Below, piece by piece: positions 41,500-53,005 of a stretch of DNA of 64,000 nucleotides. Origin of the DNA: Notamacropus eugenii (Eukaryota; Chordata; Mammalia; Diprotodontia; Macropodidae). Where the stretch lies: positions 182,801,522 to 182,865,521 of the forward strand of contig NC_092875.1 in assembly GCF_028372415.1 (NCBI RefSeq). Direction: 5' to 3'. The notes beneath the pieces were generated by a model. It was not told the origin of the DNA. It worked only from the letters and a program-made list of their open reading frames with translations, and searched no databases. Both the position numbers and the translations under genes were made by a program. The stretch's first letter is position 1. Each line of letters begins with the position of its first letter.

Positions 41500-41805
41500 A
41501 AAGAAGGAAGGGAGGTGTATTTTCTCTTCCTTTCTCTGGGTCCAAATTTGGTCATTATAATTACACAGAGTCTAATGTTTTTGTTCTTTCTATTTACATT
41601 TTTCTAGTTATTGTGTATATTGTTTTCCTGGTTCTCCTTTCCTCACTATGTATCAGTTCATATATCTTCACAAACTTCTCATTATTTCATTGTAATATTA
41701 CATTACAGCCACATACATGTAGCCATTCCTCAGTTGGTGGGTTCCTACTTCCAGTTCCTTGCTACCACAAAATGTGTTGGCATGTACACTTTCAAGGAAA
41801 TATAA
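41500..41805 (-). mobile_element. L1 3' fragment, antisense
   Basis: Antisense L1 3' text is visible: TTATTGTGTATATTGTTTTCC, TATCAGTTCATATATCTTC, TTGTAATATTACATTACAGC and AGCCATTCCTCAGTTGGTGG. Two overlapping open frames of 64-66 codons here are by-products. Confidence 0.7.
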
Positions 41806-42029
41806 TGAGATAAGGGAAGAAGCAAGGCAGTGATCATCACTAGGTGAGATGGCATTATAGAGAAGATGAGATGCAAACAGTGAGTAATCTCACTACTTGG
41901 CTCATCTTTGAAGAAGGAGTAAGGTATGGATGGGCAGAAAAGAAGGATGAGCTCTATTTTATGAGGGTTATAGAATTTAAAATGTAAACTACATTTAGTA
42001 GAAAGAATTGCCTGGATCCTTGGAGGCTA
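41806..42029. other. Unassigned sequence
   Basis: Nothing recognisable is seen. Confidence 0.4.
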
Positions 42030-42165
42030 TCTAGTTATTAGTAATAAAGAAATAAAGTCTAAGAGATGTAATATGACTTGCCCAAGGTCACTCAGTGATG
42101 GTGTCAGAATTGGAACTCATTTGTCTTCCAGGTTTATAACACTATGCCATTATACCACATTATCT
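42030..42165 (-). mobile_element. MIR-type SINE, antisense
   Basis: GACTTGCCCAAGGTCACTC and AGAATTGGAACTCATTTGTC. Confidence 0.7.
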
Positions 42166-43640
42166 CCCATGTCAATGACTGACATATGAATGAAACTGAA
42201 CTATCTGGGGGATGGAGAATATGAACTTAGTCAATATGGGAGGAAGAGAGTGGTTAGGCAAAGAGGAAAGAGAAGTTGGTGGAGGATTAGTTGGAAGTAC
42301 ATTGAAAAATGAGGCGTCATAATTACAATAGCAACTCTGCTCAGTTCCTATGTGGAATTTCTGAAGAACAGAATACAACTGAAGTCACTGGTCTAAACTG
42401 TTTAGTGGCTCGGATGGCTGATCTCTGACTGAGAGGCCTCAGGGGGTTACAAAAAGTCCAATATTTTCTCATTTTTATCAGTAACCATGAACTCAAGCTA
42501 CCACCACAAACCACAGAGGATTTGGGAAATGGGACTGACATTTTCTAAATTCTGCATTTATTTGTGCCTCCAGTTATTTTTTTTTTAAATCATGTTAATT
42601 CAGGAAAAATAAATTGGTTTCTAATACAAGTTTAAAGAAGTAGATGAGCTCCCTTGGGCATTATCAGCCCTGCTATGAACCTCCACACCCCCTCCTCCTT
42701 CTTCACCCCGCTACCAAGAGGAAGAATGCAGCAGTAAGAATTTCATCTGAAACTTCCCACAAAAATGTGCAATGTGGTCAGAGCCTAAAGATGCCAACAA
42801 AGTCTTAAGCACCATATCCTCTTGACAGAGAAAAAAATCTAGTCTGTCTTTAACCTAGGCCGCAGCATCTGAGGCTAAACGTGAAATTTTCCAGCTCTAA
42901 AAATCTATGATTCTAATCCCAAATTACACTTTTTTTTCCATGGGAGAAAATCACTACCAACCAGCCACATTACTAGAAAAAAAATTTTTTGGTAGCATTA
43001 GAGATTACAGTGCCTTGGAATGCTCTTATTCTGTAATCCCAATGTTTTTTTCTACCTCAAACCATTATTCTACTGACATGGCTATGTTGTTGCAGAGAAC
43101 CTGGCTACTGTCTTTTCCTTCCACCGTTAGCACTGAATAATAGTCATCCAGGTATATCCCTTTTTGTTCCAAAATTTCTGTCCATAATTACAAAGGAAAG
43201 AAGAAGAAGGTGAACTGAACCTTCTTTGACCTTTGGAAACCATAAAAAATTGTCCTGATAGGGAAGTCTAGACAGTGCTAGGTAAGAAGAGCTTGCATGA
43301 CTCATCTCCAACACACCCTTCATCTTATTTCTGTACTCTCATATCCTTGGGAACCCTCAAAGAGGCTGGCCTCATGTGTTTCAGAGTTTAATTATGGGTG
43401 GTGGGGGTAAGGATGAGAAGGAGGTTAGTTTTTCAGATGAGGATCTCCTGCTCATCCCCGCTAAACACCTAAGCCTGGCTATTGATCCAGGGAACATGGA
43501 AGATAAACAAACACAAATATTACCTGGCTCTTACCCAGGCATGCGAGACTACATCTGGAGAACAGTGTTCTGTCCTGTTTGTCACATTATCAGAAAGACA
43601 TAGACATGTTGCTTTAGATACAACGGAAAGCAATCAATCA

Positions 43641-43643
<3 letters not shown>
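42166..43643. other. Unassigned, largely non-repeat-looking
   Basis: No named repeat is seen over nearly 1.5 kb. Open frames at 42,907-43,140 and 43,376-43,603 lack splice context and recognisable motifs. Confidence 0.4.

Positions 43644-43726
<83 letters not shown>
43644..43726. repeat. (TG)n microsatellite, about 41 pure units
   Basis: An uninterrupted TG run. The poly-Val/Cys and poly-Thr/His frames are by-products. Confidence 0.97.
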
Positions 43727-43727
<1 letters not shown>

Positions 43728-43732
43728 CGATG

Positions 43733-43862
43733 GGGGTTAAGTGACTTGCCCAGATTCAAACAGCTAAATATCAAGTGTCTGAGGCAAGATTTGAACTTAG
43801 GTCCTCCTGACTCCAGGGCTAATGCTCTGTCTACTGCACTACCTACCTGCCACCCAACTGCC
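43733..43862 (-). mobile_element. CORE-SINE 5' half, antisense
   Basis: TTAAGTGACTTGCCCAGATTC, AGATTTGAACTTAGGTCC and a head ending CACTACCTACCTGCC. The 3' half is replaced by the TG run. Confidence 0.8.
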
Positions 43863-43884
43863 CTCACAATCATCTCTTATTAGC

Positions 43885-45075
43885 AATCTAATGAACTTTT
43901 CTCATTCCTCATTCTTCTTGACCTCTCTGCAGCCTTTGCCACTGCTGGTCACCCTGTTCTAGATTTTCTCTAGAATCTTCTAGATTTTCTCTTATCTCTA
44001 AGTTTTTATTTTTGCCACTGCTCTCTCCTAAGTGTCCTCCACCCTGTTTGACTGCTCTTCAGTCTTATTTGCTGTGCTCCTCACTCACACTCCCCCTACG
44101 TATCCTATCCATTTCCAAGTCCAAATACCTAGACATTTCTTCCACGTGAACTCTTCCCTCTACTCATAGCCAACCCTGCTACAGGCCATCATAACCTTGT
44201 ACCAGTATAATGCAACAGTCTTCTGGTTGATCTATCTGCCTCAAGTCTCTCCTCACTCCAATCCATCTACTGCTTAGCTGTAGAGCTGATTTTCCTGAAG
44301 TGCAGGTCTGATCATGTCACCTCCTTACTCAGTGAACTGGTGTTTTCCTATTGCCTCCAGGATCAAATAGAATATCTTCTATTGGCATTAAAAGTCCTTC
44401 ATAACTTTGTCCCTTCTCACCTTTCCAGTCTTCCTGCACTTGACATCCCTCCATGATCCTCACTTTGCAGTGACACCTGTCTTCCTGCTGTTCCTTGCAT
44501 CCAATATTCCCTCTCCAGACTCAGTGTCTTTGCATTCACTGTCCCTATTCCTCAAATTCTCTTTCATCCCACCTCCTCCTCCTGCATTCCCTCAAGACTC
44601 AGCATAAATTTCATCTTCTGCAAGAGACCTTTTCAATTTGTACCTTCCCTTTGACATTACCTTTCGTTTGCTCTTCAAATACCTTGTAAGTAAGTAGTTG
44701 TTTGCATGTTGTTTCCTACACTTAAATGTGAGCTCCTTGAGGTCAGCAACCATGTATTTGCCTTTATTTGTTCTCTTAGCTGCAAGGTGCTACAGTGGAT
44801 AGAGTACAAGACTTAGAGATAGGAAGATCTGAGTTCAAATTCAGCCTCAGACACTTATTATCTGTGTGATCCTTTTTGCCTCAGTTTCCTCATCATAAAA
44901 TGAGATGGAGAAGAAAATGGCAAACTACTCTAGTCTCTTCGTCAGGAAAACCCCAATGGGGTCACAAAGAGACAGACACAACTGAAAATGACTAGACAAC
45001 AAAACCAAGAAGTATTTCTAACACCGCACAGTGCTTGGTGCAGAGTAAGTGCTTAATAAATGCTTGTTGACTAAC
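43885..45075 (+). mobile_element. L2 LINE 3' region, split by a SINE
   Basis: CTTCTTGACCTCTCTGCAGCC (RT motif A region), CTCCTTACTCAGTGAACTGG, GCATTAAAAGTCCTTCATAAC, TGTGAGCTCCTTGAGGTCAG, then, after the SINE, CACAGTGCTTGGTGCAGAG and GCTTAATAAATGCTTGTTG. The order is right for L2. Confidence 0.8.
44778..45003 (+). mobile_element. Marsupial CORE-SINE (long 3' type), inside L2
   Basis: GCTGCAAGGTGCTACAGTGG head, GAGTTCAAATTCAGCCTC, ATGGCAAACTACTCTAGTC and ATGGGGTCACAAAGAGACAG. Confidence 0.87.
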
Positions 45076-45088
45076 TATCATGAAATTC

Positions 45089-45560
45089 ATATATATTTTT
45101 GTTTTGTCTGCAATAAACGTCATGACAGATCTTATAAAATGCCTTGCAAAAATCAATGAGGAAGGAGCATTAAGCAATGTAGAGTGCAGAAAGTATATGG
45201 TGCTACAAGCCCAGTGCTAGGCAGAGTAGAACCACCTTCACTTTCCTAAACCCCCTGCTTAATAGTATAACTTATCTTTGTATGTCAGGCCATCACGGGA
45301 AATAGTCCAAAATTATATCCTTTTCTTTTTTTCTACAGTCACAAAAATCCAGTGCCATAATTCTTCCTTTGGCCCAGACATATGATTGCACATTGTGCAT
45401 AGATTCTTAATTAAAGTTTGTTGAGTCATGGAGTAGACTATCCCAAAAAATAAAAATGGAAAATTTTGCTTCCTCCTTTTCTTTGCTCTCTGAAAACACC
45501 ACAGTACCTTCTTAAGTTATTTTAGAAGAAGACACTACAAAAAAACTACTTAATAAATGC
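45089..45560 (+). repeat. Paralogous segment A
   Basis: It aligns by eye over about 470 bp with 58,838-59,310. Examples are AGTATAACTTATCTTTGTATG against AGTATAACTTCCCTTTGTATG, CAGACATATGATTGCA against CAGACCTATGATTGCA, and CTGAAAACACCACAGTA against CTGAAAACACCACGGTA. The first about 70 bp also resemble antisense L3/CR1. The family is not recognised. Confidence 0.65.
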
Positions 45561-45689
45561 TTGTTCATTGTCTATATCAGTCTGTCAGAATACTACAGTC
45601 AGAAAGTGAACAACATATACACTGACTGATTTTGGCTGGGAGCCAAAGGGCTGGAGACCCTTTCTCTCCCGTCTTCCTCTCCAGACTGA

Positions 45690-46010
45690 ATGGTAGAAGG
45701 ACCTGGGGATGTTTAACCTAGAGAAGCTAAAACTTAAGGGGAGAAATGTTAGCTGCCCTCAAGAATTTGAAAGTTGGACATGAAGAAGATAGATTAGACC
45801 GAGATTCTATTTGGCTATAAAGGATAGAATTAAGAATAGCAGGAAGAAATCAGAGAGAGACAGACATATAGGAGGAAACTTCCTATCAATTAAAGCTCTC
45901 CCAAAGTTGAAAGGGTTGCCTTAGGGGATAATGAGACCTTTCTCAAAAGAATTTCAAAAGCTAAAACTGGGCTATCACCTCCTGTAGACATTGTAGAGGG
46001 GCTAGAAGGG
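45690..46010 (+). mobile_element. L3/CR1 3' fragment, sense
   Basis: AAGGACCTGGGGATGTTTAAC, TTAGCTGCCCTCAAGAATTTG, AGGAGGAAACTTCCTATCAATTA and GACATTGTAGAGGGG follow the sense CR1/L3 3' order. This is the opposite strand to most L3 copies here. Confidence 0.72.
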
Positions 46011-46168
46011 ACTTTAGAGCTAGAAAGGATCTTAGAGATCATTGGGTTCTCCCCTCCCCCCATTTTACAGTTAAGTAAACTGAGGCCAGGAGATGAAATT
46101 TTCCCCCTCAAGATCAAATAAGTAGTAACTCTCAGAGGTAGGATTTGCACCAGGTACCTTGACTTTAG
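46011..46168 (-). mobile_element. MIR-type SINE core, antisense
   Basis: TTAGAGCTAGAAAGGATC, CATTTTACAGTTAAGTAAAC and GGATTTGCACCAGGTACC. Confidence 0.55.
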
Positions 46169-46175
46169 AACTAGT

Positions 46176-46300
46176 GTCCTTCTCCTCTTCCTCCTCCTCT
46201 TCCTTCTCCTCCTTCTCCTTCTCCCTCTCTCCTTTCTTCTTCCCCTTCCTCCTTTTATCTCTCTCTTTCTGTCTCTTTGTGTGTTTGTCAGTCTGATTAA
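46176..46300. repeat. Polypyrimidine tract (CTC/CTT)
   Basis: About 120 bp nearly all C/T. The Arg/Lys/Glu-rich antisense frames of 124-147 codons across it are by-products. Confidence 0.85.
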
Positions 46301-46869
46301 CGTGTGCAAACATAATTTTTCCCCCTCCTTCACTTCCAGCCCTGCTATAAATCCCTCTACAGCCTTCTAGAGCTGCACTCTGCCTCTCTATAGATTTCCT
46401 CTCCTGGATGTACCAAAATTCAACATTCTTGGACACATTTGACATCCTCCTCGGGGGAGAGGGGAAATAAGTGGTATACAGATAAATACTTATATAATGT
46501 CTGCCAGGTTAATACAAACCATTATGGTGGAGGAGGGCCCTAATAGCTAGCGGAGCAGGAAGACTTCATTCCATAATCGTTCTTTCGTGCTTTTGTTAGG
46601 TAGAGACACTGAGGCTTGAGTTGAGGCTCCAGACACTGGGGAAAGGGCCAGAAGGCTGAGTTTTGCCTGTCTCATAACTCATGAATTTAGCCAGGGCTCT
46701 AAGATCTCTGCTTCTCTCTCATGTATGTAGAACAAAGAAAATTAGACTGTCTTAAAATGTTAAATGAAAAGAAAATATAAATCTCTATCTTAGCCTTGTC
46801 ATAGCTTCTTGTGTAATCTATATAATGGGATTGTTTTCTTAAGGAAAATTCTTTGATCTACCTCTTTGG
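46301..46869. other. Unassigned sequence
   Basis: Nothing recognisable is seen. Confidence 0.4.
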
Positions 46870-49690
46870 CCTCTTTTTATTTATGCAACTGTTCCATTGC
46901 ATCCTGCATTCCACAATCATCCCACACCAAGAAAGATTTCAGTAGGCACACGAACTCATAATTGAATGCCAAGACTGGAAACCTCCTTCATCTTTCACAT
47001 TCAACCACACAGGTCCTCAAGCTAATCACTTCCCATGAGTTATTCTTCCATAGCCACACATAAAGATGGTCATACTCAAATGTACCACTTCCATGTTAAA
47101 GAATTCTGACATCCCCTTATCCAACTATAATCTATTATATACCATAATAATATAACTAATAATAATATAATAGCTATAATCTAATTTCACCTTTCCCTCT
47201 GTCTTCCTTTATATAACTCTGCTTTCACCTTTGACCTCCAATGCATTGACCCTTCATTTCTTTTCCAGGACATCTTCCCTGCACTTGCCACTCTCTCCTC
47301 TTCTCCCCATCTTTACCCCTTTGTGAATCAATTCAACTCTATATTGTCCTCCTCTCTTGAATTGCTAGCTCTCTTATTGTGTCACTGATCACAGCCAATA
47401 TTCAGGCTTGAATCACTCCCATCATTTATCACCTTCACTTCTACACACATGCTACTGGATGAAGGTGGAGAAAATCATGCATCCTTTCTGGTTGGGCCAC
47501 TACACATTTATCTTATGTAACCTAGGCAGTCCTACTATATACATACCTCCCTTATCAACTCATTACTCTACTCACCACAGCAGTTCTTCCAGACTTTTTC
47601 ATAGTTTCTCAAACTCCCCATGAGTCTCTCCATTCTCTCAGCTGAGAATACTGCCTCATATTTTACAGAAAAGTTGAAGCTGTTCTCTGTGAACTCCTTC
47701 TTCTACCCCTTCCTCACCTCCAATCACTAAGGTGTCTTCTGATATTTTCTCCTCCTTTGTCCCTATTTCTCATGATGAAGTGACTTTACTCCTTACTAAG
47801 ACTAACCTTATGACTTGTTCAAGTGACCTCATTCCATCCCTTTTCTTCCATCATATTACCTTCTCTTTTATCCCTACTCCTTCACTTATTTTCAATCTCT
47901 CTCTGACTACTGCTTGATTTTCTACTGCCCATAAGCATGCTTATGTTTCTCCCATCCTGAAAAAAAACACCCTCCCTTATTCCTTCCATCCTCACTATCA
48001 GCTTATATCTCTTCTGCCCTTTGTAGCTAAACTCCTCCAATAGACTCTTTACAATGGGTACCTCCACTTTCCCCCCTTTTAATCTCTTCTTAAGTCCTTA
48101 CAATTTAGCTTTAGACCTTGGCATTCCACTAAAACTGCTCTCACTAAAGTTGCTTATCATCTCTTAGTTGTCAAATCCAATGGCCTTTTCACAATCTTCA
48201 TTCTCCTCAACCCCTTTCCAAACCTTTGACACTGTTCATCACCTTCTCCTCCTTGATGCTCTAGGTTTCCAGGATGCCATTCTGTCCTGGTTTTCCTCCT
48301 ACCTATGTGGCTACTCCTTCTCTGTCTCCTTTGCTGGATCCTACTTCAGATAATACCCTCTAATAGTAGGTATCCCTCAGGGTTCTGTCCTGGCCCTCTT
48401 CTCCCTCTATGCTACTTTACTTGGTAATCTCATTGGGTCCTGTGGATTTAATTATCATCTTCGTGCTAATAATGCTTAAATCTATCTTTCCTGCATCAAT
48501 TTCTGTGCTGAACTCCAATCTCACATCTCCAACTGTCTTTCAGACATCTCAAACTAGATGTCCAGTAGACATCTTAAACTCAGTATATCCAAAATAGAAC
48601 TCATTATCTTTCCCCCTAAACCTTTCCTATTCCCTACATTCCATATTACTAGAGAGGGCAATGCCATCCTCCCAGCCCCTCAGGCTGACAACTTAGGAGT
48701 CATGCTGTATTCCTCACCTCTTATATCCAAGCTGTTGCCAAGGTCTGTTAATTTAATCATTGCACTATCTCTTTAATATATCTCCTTCTCTTGTCTGACA
48801 CTGACACCACTCTAGCACAAGCTCGCATCACCACATACCTTGATGATTGCAGTAGATTGCTAGTGAGTTTGCTTGCCTCAAGTCTTCCCCCACTCTAATC
48901 TATTTTCCATTTAGCCACTAAAGAGATTTTCTGATAATGAATGTCTGGTATTTTCACCATCTCACTCATTAAATTCCAATGGCTCCCTATTGCCTCTAAG
49001 AACAAATACAAAATTCTCTGTTTGGCATTCAAAGCCATACATAACCTAGCCCTTCTACCTTTTCAGTCTTCTTAGACAATATTTCCCAGACATATACTCT
49101 TTGATCCACTGACACTGTCCTTCTGGCTATTCCATGAACAAGACTCTCCATCTCTTGGTTCTGGGCATTCTCGTATCTCTCCCAATGGGAAAGGTACAGG
49201 CAGAGTCAAGTGATAACCCTAGTTTCTCTTAGCTTGTGACTCTCACAGTTCATCAGTAACCAGTAGGAGAGTAAATGTACTTGTAGTAAATTATTAAGTG
49301 CTTGTTGATCAGCTTAACTTCTTGAGTACAACAATACTCTAATCCCCTTTTTCTGTCTCTTCTAATGGAGCTTAAATGCTTTTTAAAAATTTCTAATGTA
49401 ACTTGAAATAGCTTTTTTTTTTGAGTATAGCAAGAGAGGAGGACTACTTCCAAAACCTCCATTTAGGGAAGGTGCCCAGGTCCGTCATCTCTTCATTTCC
49501 CACTTTTAGCACTCCTTCGGACTTCTCCATAATGCTCCTAAACTAGATACCTTCCCTTTTCAGTTTCCTTTTACATATTGACTTCCCCCATTAGTTTGTA
49601 AGGTCAGGGACTTTTTTTTGGTATTTGTATGTCCAGGCCTTAGCACTATGCCTGGCATATAGTGGGTGCTTAATAAATATTTATTGACTC
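46870..49690 (+). mobile_element. L2 LINE, about 2.8 kb, with decayed reverse transcriptase
   Basis: The longest L2 copy in the window. In order it shows GACATCCCCTTATCCAACTA, an RT region with TTTGACACTGTTCATCACC (motif A), TTCTGTCCTGGTTTTCCTCC, GGTATCCCTCAGGGTTCTGT (G-I-P-Q-G-S-V-L at 48,369-48,392), the catalytic site at 48,462-48,473, CTCCCTATTGCCTCTAAG, and an L2 3' end GCACTATGCCTGGCATATAG with GCTTAATAAATATTTATTG. The catalytic Y-A-D-D box reads CGT GCT AAT AAT (R-A-N-N), so both Asp codons are Asn. Text at about 49,170-49,490 does not fit L2 and may be an insertion. Confidence 0.8.
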
Positions 49691-49714
49691 AATGACTATA
49701 AAATACCTCCGTAT

Positions 49715-49834
49715 GACTTGTTTCCTACCTATGTGGCCCAGGCAAGTGAGTTACCTCATGGACAAAATGAAGAGATTGCACTGAATGTCCTCTGAGATCC
49801 TTTCCAGCTTTATATCTCTGATTCTATGATCTGT
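49715..49834 (+). mobile_element. MIR-type SINE 3' part
   Basis: TGTGGCCCAGGCAAGTGAG and GAGATCCTTTCCAGCTTTATATC. Confidence 0.6.
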
Positions 49835-49859
49835 TCATGGATGGTGAAAACAATATAAC

Positions 49860-50285
49860 TGGGAAGATTTGGAACTGATTTAATGACTGGAAAGGAAGAA
49901 TCAAAGGATCAGAGGAGACTGGGGATGTGACTTTAGTGGTGTGTCCAAAGTATCTGTGCTCAACTCTGTTCTGGTCAAGACTTCAGTCAATGACTTGGAT
50001 GAAATCATAAATGCCATACCCTTAAACCTTCACATGATGCAGAACTGGGAGAATGAGCTAACTTATTGGACAACAGAATTAGGGTCTAAGAAGATATTAA
50101 TAATTTAGAAGAAGGGACTGAGTCTGAACAGATGACATTTATTAAGAATGAATGCAGAGTTCTACTCTGTTCAAAATGCCAACTGCAGCAGAAATGAAGG
50201 TCTAACTAGGCAGTAGTAGACAGGATTTTGAGTTCTGAGTATGTTCACAATAATATGGCTGAGAAATTTTTTAATTGTGATTTTT
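49860..50285 (+). mobile_element. L3/CR1 ORF2 fragment, sense
   Basis: TCAATGACTTGGATGAAATC is a CR1-type sense phrase. Later parts (GGACAACAGAATTAGGGTC) fit the region just 3' of it. Moderately decayed. Confidence 0.55.
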
Positions 50286-50324
50286 TTAAAAAAAGAGACA
50301 GAAAAGGGAGCTAATAGTATTGCT

Positions 50325-50452
50325 GTACTTAATTAATTTAATCAACAAGCATTTAGTAAGCATTTACTACATACCAGGCATTGTACTAAGTTGCAGGAGA
50401 CACAAAGAAGGGAAAAGAATCCCTGCCTTTAAGGAAAGATTAATTGTTAATA
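50325..50452 (-). mobile_element. L2 3' end, antisense
   Basis: TCAACAAGCATTTAGTAAGC, CCAGGCATTGTACTAAG and ATCCCTGCCTTTAAGGA. Confidence 0.75.
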
Positions 50453-50464
50453 AAATTAATTATT

Positions 50465-50570
50465 AATCAATTGATCAGTCACTCTGGGCCTTAGCTTCCC
50501 CATCTGTAGAATGAGAGTACAAGACTAGAGGACCTATAAGGGTCTCTGCCTCTAAAGCCAGGTTCCACAT
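50465..50570 (+). mobile_element. MIR-type SINE 3' part
   Basis: CTCTGGGCCTTAGCTTCCCC and GAGGACCTATAAGGGTCTC. Confidence 0.6.
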
Positions 50571-51099
50571 ATTTACACTTTAGCTGAAACTTATGCCAGA
50601 TGGTTACTTCTCCATGGCATATTTTAATTTTATGGTCTTTTGAATTTCATATTTAAAATGAACAATGTTGACTTCTGCTTAAGGAATTTCAGATGTCAAT
50701 AGAGAAATTGAGGAAGGGATTTTAGAGGTGAGGTGGGGCAACTTCTTCATGCCAAGGGCTGACTGAAAGGTTTATCTACCTTAGTTGTTCTCTTTGTGGT
50801 AGTTGTTGTGGGCTAGAGCATGTGGGATAGGGGAGGCTGCTGGAAAGGAAAGAACTATATTTGTCCTTGTCTTTCTTATGTCTTACTCTGCTCTGGAGTC
50901 CGCGAACCTCAGCTGTAGTTGGTAGAGATGTGTTCTCTAGGAACTGTTTGTTGAAAATATTTTGATCTCACTCACTTCTCAATGTCCCAAACTCTACAAT
51001 CTTCTCTGCCTAAGCACAAGGATAATTGACTGGCCAGAGTACTTATATTTCCCGTTTTTCCCTAATTCTTCTCCCTAATCTGTCATGTTTCTGTTTCAG
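50571..51099. other. Unassigned sequence upstream of candidate exon
   Basis: No repeat is recognised. It ends in a pyrimidine-rich tract with a CCCTAATC branch-point-like site. Confidence 0.4.
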
Positions 51100-51266
51100 G
51101 ACTCCTGATGTTTGCGATATCAAGCTCTTCACCCTCCTGGCTAAAGGCTTCCTTTACAGCTTCCCTGCCCATTGTGAAAACCATGGTTTTCCCACTTTCT
51201 CTTGGCTAAACTACAGCCTCCCAGCACAAAGTTTTTGCTGCTCAAGAACCACTCAGGTTGGGGCTG
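51100..51266 (+). other. Candidate 167-bp exon
   Basis: The acceptor TGTTTCTGTTTCAG and the consensus donor CTG before GTGAGTAG bound a 167-bp stretch. CTAAT lies about 20 nt upstream of the acceptor AG. One frame is open throughout (TPDVCDIKLFTLLAKG, then FLYSFPAHCENHGFPTF), and the other two have stops. It ends in phase 1. Cys and aromatic residues are frequent. I do not recognise the protein. A non-coding exon or a chance pair of splice sites is possible. Confidence 0.35.
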
Positions 51267-51413
51267 GTGAGTAGTAAGGAGTCATGGAGAAAAGGCTGGA
51301 ACAAGAGTATCTAGATGAGGCACAAGGAACGTCAGCCTTGGGGCAAAGGAATACCAATTATTTCTAGAAAATAGGATGAAGATCTTTACTTTTTTTGTGT
51401 AGCCATGTGAGAA

Positions 51414-51414
51414 A

Positions 51415-51479
<65 letters not shown>
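51414..51479. repeat. (GT)n microsatellite
   Basis: About 30 GT units with one ATGTAT interruption. Confidence 0.95.
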
Positions 51480-51484
<5 letters not shown>

Positions 51485-51724
51485 TGGGAAAACTATTGAT
51501 ACTGATGATCATTACAGATACTGGAGAAATAGCAATCTGAGAAGAGAAAATGAAAAATTAGTTTGACTGTAAAGTCTAATTCATTGCAGTCAGCAATGGA
51601 AACTTTTTTTGCCATTTATGTCTGATCACATAAGCATAATAATAGTTATTACATATCATTATAATAGATATATAACATATACATGATATATTATATACCT
51701 TCAATAGTTATTACATATCATATA
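51480..51724. other. AT-rich stretch with direct repeat
   Basis: AATAGTTATTACATATCAT occurs twice (about 51,641 and 51,702), about 60 bp apart. Confidence 0.6.
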
Positions 51725-52240
51725 ATTGAAACTTTATTCTAGGATTTAGTTTATCTGGTCATAGCATCATGGCATATTTGAGTTTTCAGGGTCTTTTTAC
51801 CCAATAGGGGAATCCCTTCTTCACAACATCCCTTTCCAGAAGTCAACCAGCTTTTGCTTGAATACTACTTGTTGAATAGAGAGCTCAGTATCTTACCAGA
51901 TAATACATTTCAAGGTTAAAACTAGTTCTAATTTTTGGAAATTTTATTCCTAATATTGACTTGAAATTTTCCTTTTTGTAAATGTTGTCGCTTTACCTAC
52001 TTGCAGACCTTCTGGGGCTGCACAATAATAACTTTATTTTTCTCTTTCATATGACAGCCCTTAAAATATTTAAAGAGAGTTCTTATGTTGCCTCAAAGTC
52101 TTCTCTTCTCCAGGGAAAACAATCCCTAGCTCTTTCCACTCATTCATGTGGTATGCCTTTGAGTCTCCACACTGCCTCGGCCTCCTTCTTCTGCATATCC
52201 TCTTAAACAAGATACTCAGAACAGAACATAGTATTCTTTT
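51725..52240 (-). mobile_element. L3/CR1 LINE, antisense (part 1 of a long copy)
   Basis: AACATCCCTTTCCAGAAGTC, CTTGAATACTACTTGTTG, ATATTTAAAGAGAGTTC, CTTCTCTTCTCCAGGG and GATACTCAGAACAGAAC. The element appears to continue at 52,700 and 54,215. Confidence 0.72.
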
Positions 52241-52400
52241 TAAATTTTTTTTCAATTAACAAGCATTTATTTTCTTTTTGACCTCCATCTCATGAAAAGC
52301 AAAACAAACATGTATAGTAGAAAAAATTTCTTCATTGACTATGTCCAAAAATGGTATGCCTGATTCCTTCCTGACAGAGAGGTGATGAACTAATTATGCA
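52241..52400 (-). mobile_element. Unidentified retroposon-like insertion
   Basis: It begins with a T run then CAATTAACAAGCATTTATTTTC and includes ATGTCCAAAAATGGTATGCC and CCTGACAGAGAGGTGATG. I recall similar marsupial repeat text but cannot name it. Confidence 0.45.
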
Positions 52401-52442
52401 AACCCCAGACTTCTTGATATAATTCAAGAAGCAAAGAGTATA

Positions 52443-52697
52443 ATGGAACTAATAATAAATGTTATTTATATAGCATTTTAAAGTTTTCAAAGCACTTTAT
52501 AAATATCTCATTTGATCCTCACAACAGCCCTATGAAGTAGGTGCTATTATTATTATCCCCATTATACAGATGGAGAAACCAAGGCAGAGAGACCTGCTTA
52601 GGGTCACTCAGCTACTAAGCATATAAGGCAAGATTTGAACTCAAGTCTTCCTGATTTCCAGGACCAGTGCTTTATCCACTGTACTGCCTAGCTTCTT
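52443..52697 (-). mobile_element. CORE-SINE with MIR-like 3' half, antisense
   Basis: It is well preserved: AAAGCACTTTATAAATATC, CTCACAACAGCCCTATGAAG, CCATTATACAGATGGAG, AGGGTCACTCAGCTAC and a head TGTACTGCCTAGCTTC. Confidence 0.85.
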
Positions 52698-52699
52698 GT

Positions 52700-53005
52700 T
52701 ACTACTTTTGATCTGATCACTATACTTCTATTAATTTAACTTAAGATCAAATTAGATTCTTTTAGAAACCTCATCACTGTTGATTCCTCTTGAGATTTGT
52801 CTGCTAAAATCTCTTTGTATTTCTCATATGCACTATCATATAACTGTGCTCCCTGCTCTGAATTGTAGAGATGACCTTTTGAATCTAAATGTGCATTTAC
52901 ACTTTATATTTCACCCTTTCATTTCCCTTTAGATTTAGCCCATCATGTCAGCCTGTTGAAATCTTTTTGAGTCTCACTTTGGTTGTTCAAAGTCTAAGAC
53001 TGATG
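52700..53005 (-). mobile_element. L3/CR1 LINE, antisense (part 2)
   Basis: CTTTATATTTCACCCTTTC, GATTTAGCCCATCATGTCAG and CCTGTTGAAATCTTTTTGAGTC match the next CR1 block after part 1. Confidence 0.68.

Noticed and set aside
43482..43883. 133-codon open frame
   Set aside because: Its middle is the TG microsatellite and its end is an antisense SINE.
45890..46445. 147- and 124-codon antisense frames with a basic/acidic region
   Set aside because: They run through a MIR-type SINE and a polypyrimidine tract; the low-complexity composition explains the open frames.
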